Assembly: GCF_007860105.1 (NCBI RefSeq)
Contig: NZ_SJPU01000003.1
Span: 868,001-932,000, forward strand
Direction of reading: 5' to 3'
Length of the DNA: 64,000 nt
Source of the DNA: Allorhodopirellula heiligendammensis
Lineage (GTDB): Bacteria; Planctomycetota; Planctomycetia; Pirellulales; Pirellulaceae
Below, piece by piece: positions 62,003-64,000 of the stretch. Every line of letters starts with the position of its first letter. The stretch's first letter is position 1. The translations under genes were made by a program, and so were the position numbers. The notes under the pieces are model-generated. The model saw only the letters and a program-made list of their open reading frames with translations. It had not been told where the DNA came from and made no database searches.

Positions 62003-62341
62003 ATGGCGATTCCTCATGCTCAGGCCGGCCAAGTCATTGATATTCGGCCGCTGGCCGACAGGCTACGCGATACGAAAACGCATACGTTATTGAAAACGGA
62101 CCACGTTGAAGTATTGCGACTGGTGCTACCAGCAGGCAAGAAGCTCGCCGAGCACAAGGCTCCTGGCGAGATCACCGTTCAATGCCTCGAAGGTGAGATC
62201 GTATTCACCTCGCCCGCCGGCCCCCACACATTGCATGCAGGCGAGATGTTATTTCTCAACGCCGGCGAACTCCATGCGGTCGATGCCATCGAAGACTCTT
62301 CGGTATTGGTAACGATTCTCCTGCACAAAAAGACGATTTAG
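62003..62341 (+). CDS. small cupin-domain protein
   Basis: 112 residues; GGAGAAAA before the ATG. A single conserved beta-barrel with VLPAGKKLAEHKAPGEITVQ (His and Glu metal ligands), LEGEIVFTSPAGPHTLHAGE and LNAGELHAVDAIEDSSVLVT. Probably a metal-binding cupin; substrate unknown. It follows the decayed ric gene by 22 bases and may have been in one operon with it. Confidence 0.85.
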   Translation: MAIPHAQAGQVIDIRPLADRLRDTKTHTLLKTDHVEVLRLVLPAGKKLAEHKAPGEITVQCLEGEIVFTSPAGPHTLHAGEMLFLNAGELHAVDAIEDSSVLVTILLHKKTI

Positions 62342-62422
62342 ATTTACGCGAATCGTGTTTGGGATCGCTCCGCCGGTATCAGCGTCCTGGTTGTAATGCG
62401 GCCAGCGGCGTTCCCAAGATCG

Positions 62423-63091
62423 CTACTTCTTTCTGCATGAGATCGCGGAGTTCGTCAGTGCGGTCAGGGATTCAGAATTTCCCGCCGGGTCTTTGATGTG
62501 CATGGCGGAGACAACGAAAGTGGGAAAGTCGCCGACATTCGCGACAACGATACCCTCGACAGCCGCGTCATCATTCGTCGTTGCGGAAAACTCAAACCGT
62601 AGCGCCCGCCGTCCATTCCACTGCCCATGCTTGATCGGTGTGCAAACCGCGCTGGGCCATCGGGCCTGGAGGGAATCGAGCATGCCTTTAAAAAAGGCTT
62701 GGTCGCTCTGGATTTCCGATTTCAGCTTAGGTAATTCCATGATCGAGATCGCGGGATGGAGGGCAACATCCGCTTCGTGGCTCCATACTGCCACTTTAAT
62801 ACCAGCCTGAGTAAATGCCTCGGTGTCACCCAAATCCGCCCGCTCAAATCCCTTCGGGGGTTGGATCGAAAACCACTCCCCATCGACACGTGGGGCCAGT
62901 AGAGCGGCTTCCGCAGGAGTTATCGACCATTCCGGGAGCTGTTCAGGGGGACCGTCCTCGGCCGAAATGTTGGCCGGTAGCACTGACATCGCGATGCAGA
63001 GAGCGAGCGATGTGATCACGCCCGATAGCGCCATTTGCCCCCACCGCGCTTTCGTGCGATTCGGTGAATCGAAGATTGAAAATAGCAGCAT
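62423..63091 (-). CDS. exported protein of unknown function
   Basis: 222 residues; GGAG about nine bases before the ATG. A signal or anchor segment lies at about 20-43 (MALSGVITSLALCIAMSVLP, then ANISA). The mature part (WFSIQPPKGFERADLG, IKVAVWSHEADVALHPAISI, RRALRFEFSATTNDDAAVEG) resembles small PsbP/DUF1795-like alpha-beta proteins in layout, but I would not name a family. Confidence 0.75.
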   Translation of the reverse strand: MLLFSIFDSPNRTKARWGQMALSGVITSLALCIAMSVLPANISAEDGPPEQLPEWSITPAEAALLAPRVDGEWFSIQPPKGFERADLGDTEAFTQAGIKVAVWSHEADVALHPAISIMELPKLKSEIQSDQAFFKGMLDSLQARWPSAVCTPIKHGQWNGRRALRFEFSATTNDDAAVEGIVVANVGDFPTFVVSAMHIKDPAGNSESLTALTNSAISCRKK

Positions 63092-63168
63092 GTCGATACT
63101 CCGTGGATATCCGATAAACGAACTTTCAAATCACTGGCTCCGAGAGCACGTACCAGATTGGTGCCGAA

Positions 63169-63609
63169 TCAATGAACTGCGGATTTACGAGGCAATTTCC
63201 AAATCGGAACATGGCGTTTCATTTCGTCAATGAACTCCTCGACGTAGGTGATCGCTTCGCGTCGGTGTGCCGCGGCGACCTGCAGCACGAACGAGCATTC
63301 ACCGTTGCCAACAAAGCCGTAGCTGTGCTCGACGTCTACTGCGATGATGCCGTGTTTGATCGCATGGGTGTGCGCAAGACGCCGCAGTTCGCGTGACGTC
63401 ATCGGTTCGTAAACTTGATATTCCAATCCAAGGATCGGTTCCGCCTGTGTCTCCTCGTTGATTTCGCTACCCCGCACACAGCCTTGAAACACAATCACAG
63501 CTCCCGCTGTCGCGGCTTCACGCGATTCCGACGCAAACTTGGAGGGTGCAAAAATCGGTCCGTCAGTCAGGCGAACAAGCACGAGCGGATCACGGTTGCC
63601 TGCCTGCAT
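63169..63609 (-). CDS. moaE: molybdopterin synthase catalytic subunit
   Basis: 146 residues from ATG at 63609 (a GTG at 63618 is possible). VIVFQGCVRGSEINEETQ, LEYQVYEPMTSREL, AVDVEHSYGFVGNGECSFVL, AAAHRREAITYVEEFIDEMK and VPIWKLPRK with the catalytic Lys are MoaE landmarks. It transfers sulfur from MoaD thiocarboxylate to precursor Z to give molybdopterin. Last gene of the moaA-moaD-moaE operon. Confidence 0.95.
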   Translation of the reverse strand: MQAGNRDPLVLVRLTDGPIFAPSKFASESREAATAGAVIVFQGCVRGSEINEETQAEPILGLEYQVYEPMTSRELRRLAHTHAIKHGIIAVDVEHSYGFVGNGECSFVLQVAAAHRREAITYVEEFIDEMKRHVPIWKLPRKSAVH

Positions 63610-63610
63610 C

Positions 63611-63901
63611 TCAGCCACCGCTAATCAATCCTACCAACGCAATTTCGTCATCGAGCGAAATTAATTGCTCCGGTGCAGCGAACTGGTGATTGATCGCAAT
63701 TCGACTGAGGCCGATCGACGCCGCGAGATCGGGATAGGCATCACTGATCTTAGACAGCAACGAGCTGGCGGTAATCGGAACGTGGACATCAGCAATGTGC
63801 AATCGGTCGGTACCCACGCTGTGCGCTTGAGGGCCAAACACGAGGACCTGTAAATCACCAGTGGATTCATTCACTCGGGCAGGTGAGGGATGCATCGTCA
63901 T
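63611..63901 (-). CDS. moaD: molybdopterin synthase sulfur-carrier subunit
   Basis: 96 residues with the ubiquitin-like fold (LQVLVFGPQAHSVG, ITASSLLSKISDAYPDLAA, INHQFAAPEQLISLDDEIAL) and the required C-terminal Gly-Gly (GLISGG). The ATG at 63901 overlaps the moaA stop (ATGA); an ATG two codons in is an alternative start. Confidence 0.93.
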   Translation of the reverse strand: MTMHPSPARVNESTGDLQVLVFGPQAHSVGTDRLHIADVHVPITASSLLSKISDAYPDLAASIGLSRIAINHQFAAPEQLISLDDEIALVGLISGG

Positions 63902-64000
63902 CCTCCGATCGCATGCATGGGACGTGATGGCCGCAGGAAGGACAAGTCATCGGTGCCGTGGCCACGTTTTTTAAACGCCACCGCACTTTGAATCGCTGCG
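63898..64000 (-). CDS. moaA: GTP 3',8-cyclase MoaA, C-terminal end only
   Basis: Partial: 33 residues and the stop remain, AAIQSAVAFKKRGHG then DDLSFLRPSRPMHAIGG. The end P-M-x-A-I-G-G is the signature C-terminus of MoaA. The radical SAM part lies beyond the right edge. It opens the moaA-moaD-moaE operon. Confidence 0.9.
   Translation of the reverse strand, partial: AAIQSAVAFKKRGHGTDDLSFLRPSRPMHAIGG

Overview
The window reads as a chromosomal segment of a planctomycete, most likely a Rhodopirellula-like member of the Pirellulaceae. The support is the gene content: paired DUF1549/DUF1553 and DUF1501 proteins, two DUF1559 prepilin-like proteins plus a Ser/Thr kinase carrying a DUF1559 tail, ECF sigma factors beside that kinase, a secreted sulfatase, a PEP-CTERM protein, and many starts without a clear Shine-Dalgarno. 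Base composition is moderately GC-rich. I see no tRNA or rRNA gene, no prophage and no cas gene.

Layout. 1-6.4 kb (minus strand): a tightly overlapping operon of DUF1549/DUF1553, DUF1501, ten-EF-hand protein, MoxR ATPase, DUF58 and the first codons of a further gene. 6.6-9.6 kb: scpB with an ECF sigma gene, then ruvB. 9.6-15.3 kb: a DUF1559 protein, a His/Cys-rich exported protein with a palindromic operator candidate, and a zinc-anti-sigma/kinase/DUF1559 fusion divergent from its own ECF sigma gene. 15.6-22 kb: a Gld-type ABC system (ATPase, fused permease/GldG, DUF4340). 22-31 kb: ThuA-like protein, dodecin, PEP-CTERM protein, mnmA, prfB with its programmed frameshift, a MqnA-MqnC fusion and a polyprenyl diphosphate synthase (menaquinone by the futalosine route). 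31-33.1 kb: an isolated type I-C-like CRISPR repeat and an intact IS4-family element with 11-bp target duplication. 33-38 kb: small lipoprotein, DUF1559 and TPR/FG-GAP/ASPIC genes. 38-50.6 kb: moaC, an HTH-receiver regulator, an M24 peptidase with accBC, transhydrogenase pntAA-AB-B, mgtE and a beta-helix protein. 50.7-52.6 kb: leuA behind what looks like a complete transcription attenuator with a leucine-rich leader peptide. 52.9-59.5 kb: sulfatase, TIM-barrel isomerase, DJ-1/PfpI protein, and argB-(ArgD-like)-argF. 59.9-64 kb: pgl, small DUF542 protein, decayed ric/scdA gene, cupin, and a moaA-moaD-moaE operon running off the right edge.

The most notable observations are the leuA attenuator (leader peptide 52582-52505, terminator 52463-52426), the MqnA-MqnC fusion, an ArgD-like protein without its PLP lysine inside the arginine operon, the anti-sigma/kinase fusion next to its sigma factor, the solitary CRISPR-like repeat, and a 45-bp dispersed palindromic repeat present three times, one copy of which has grown into a 31-bp tandem array.
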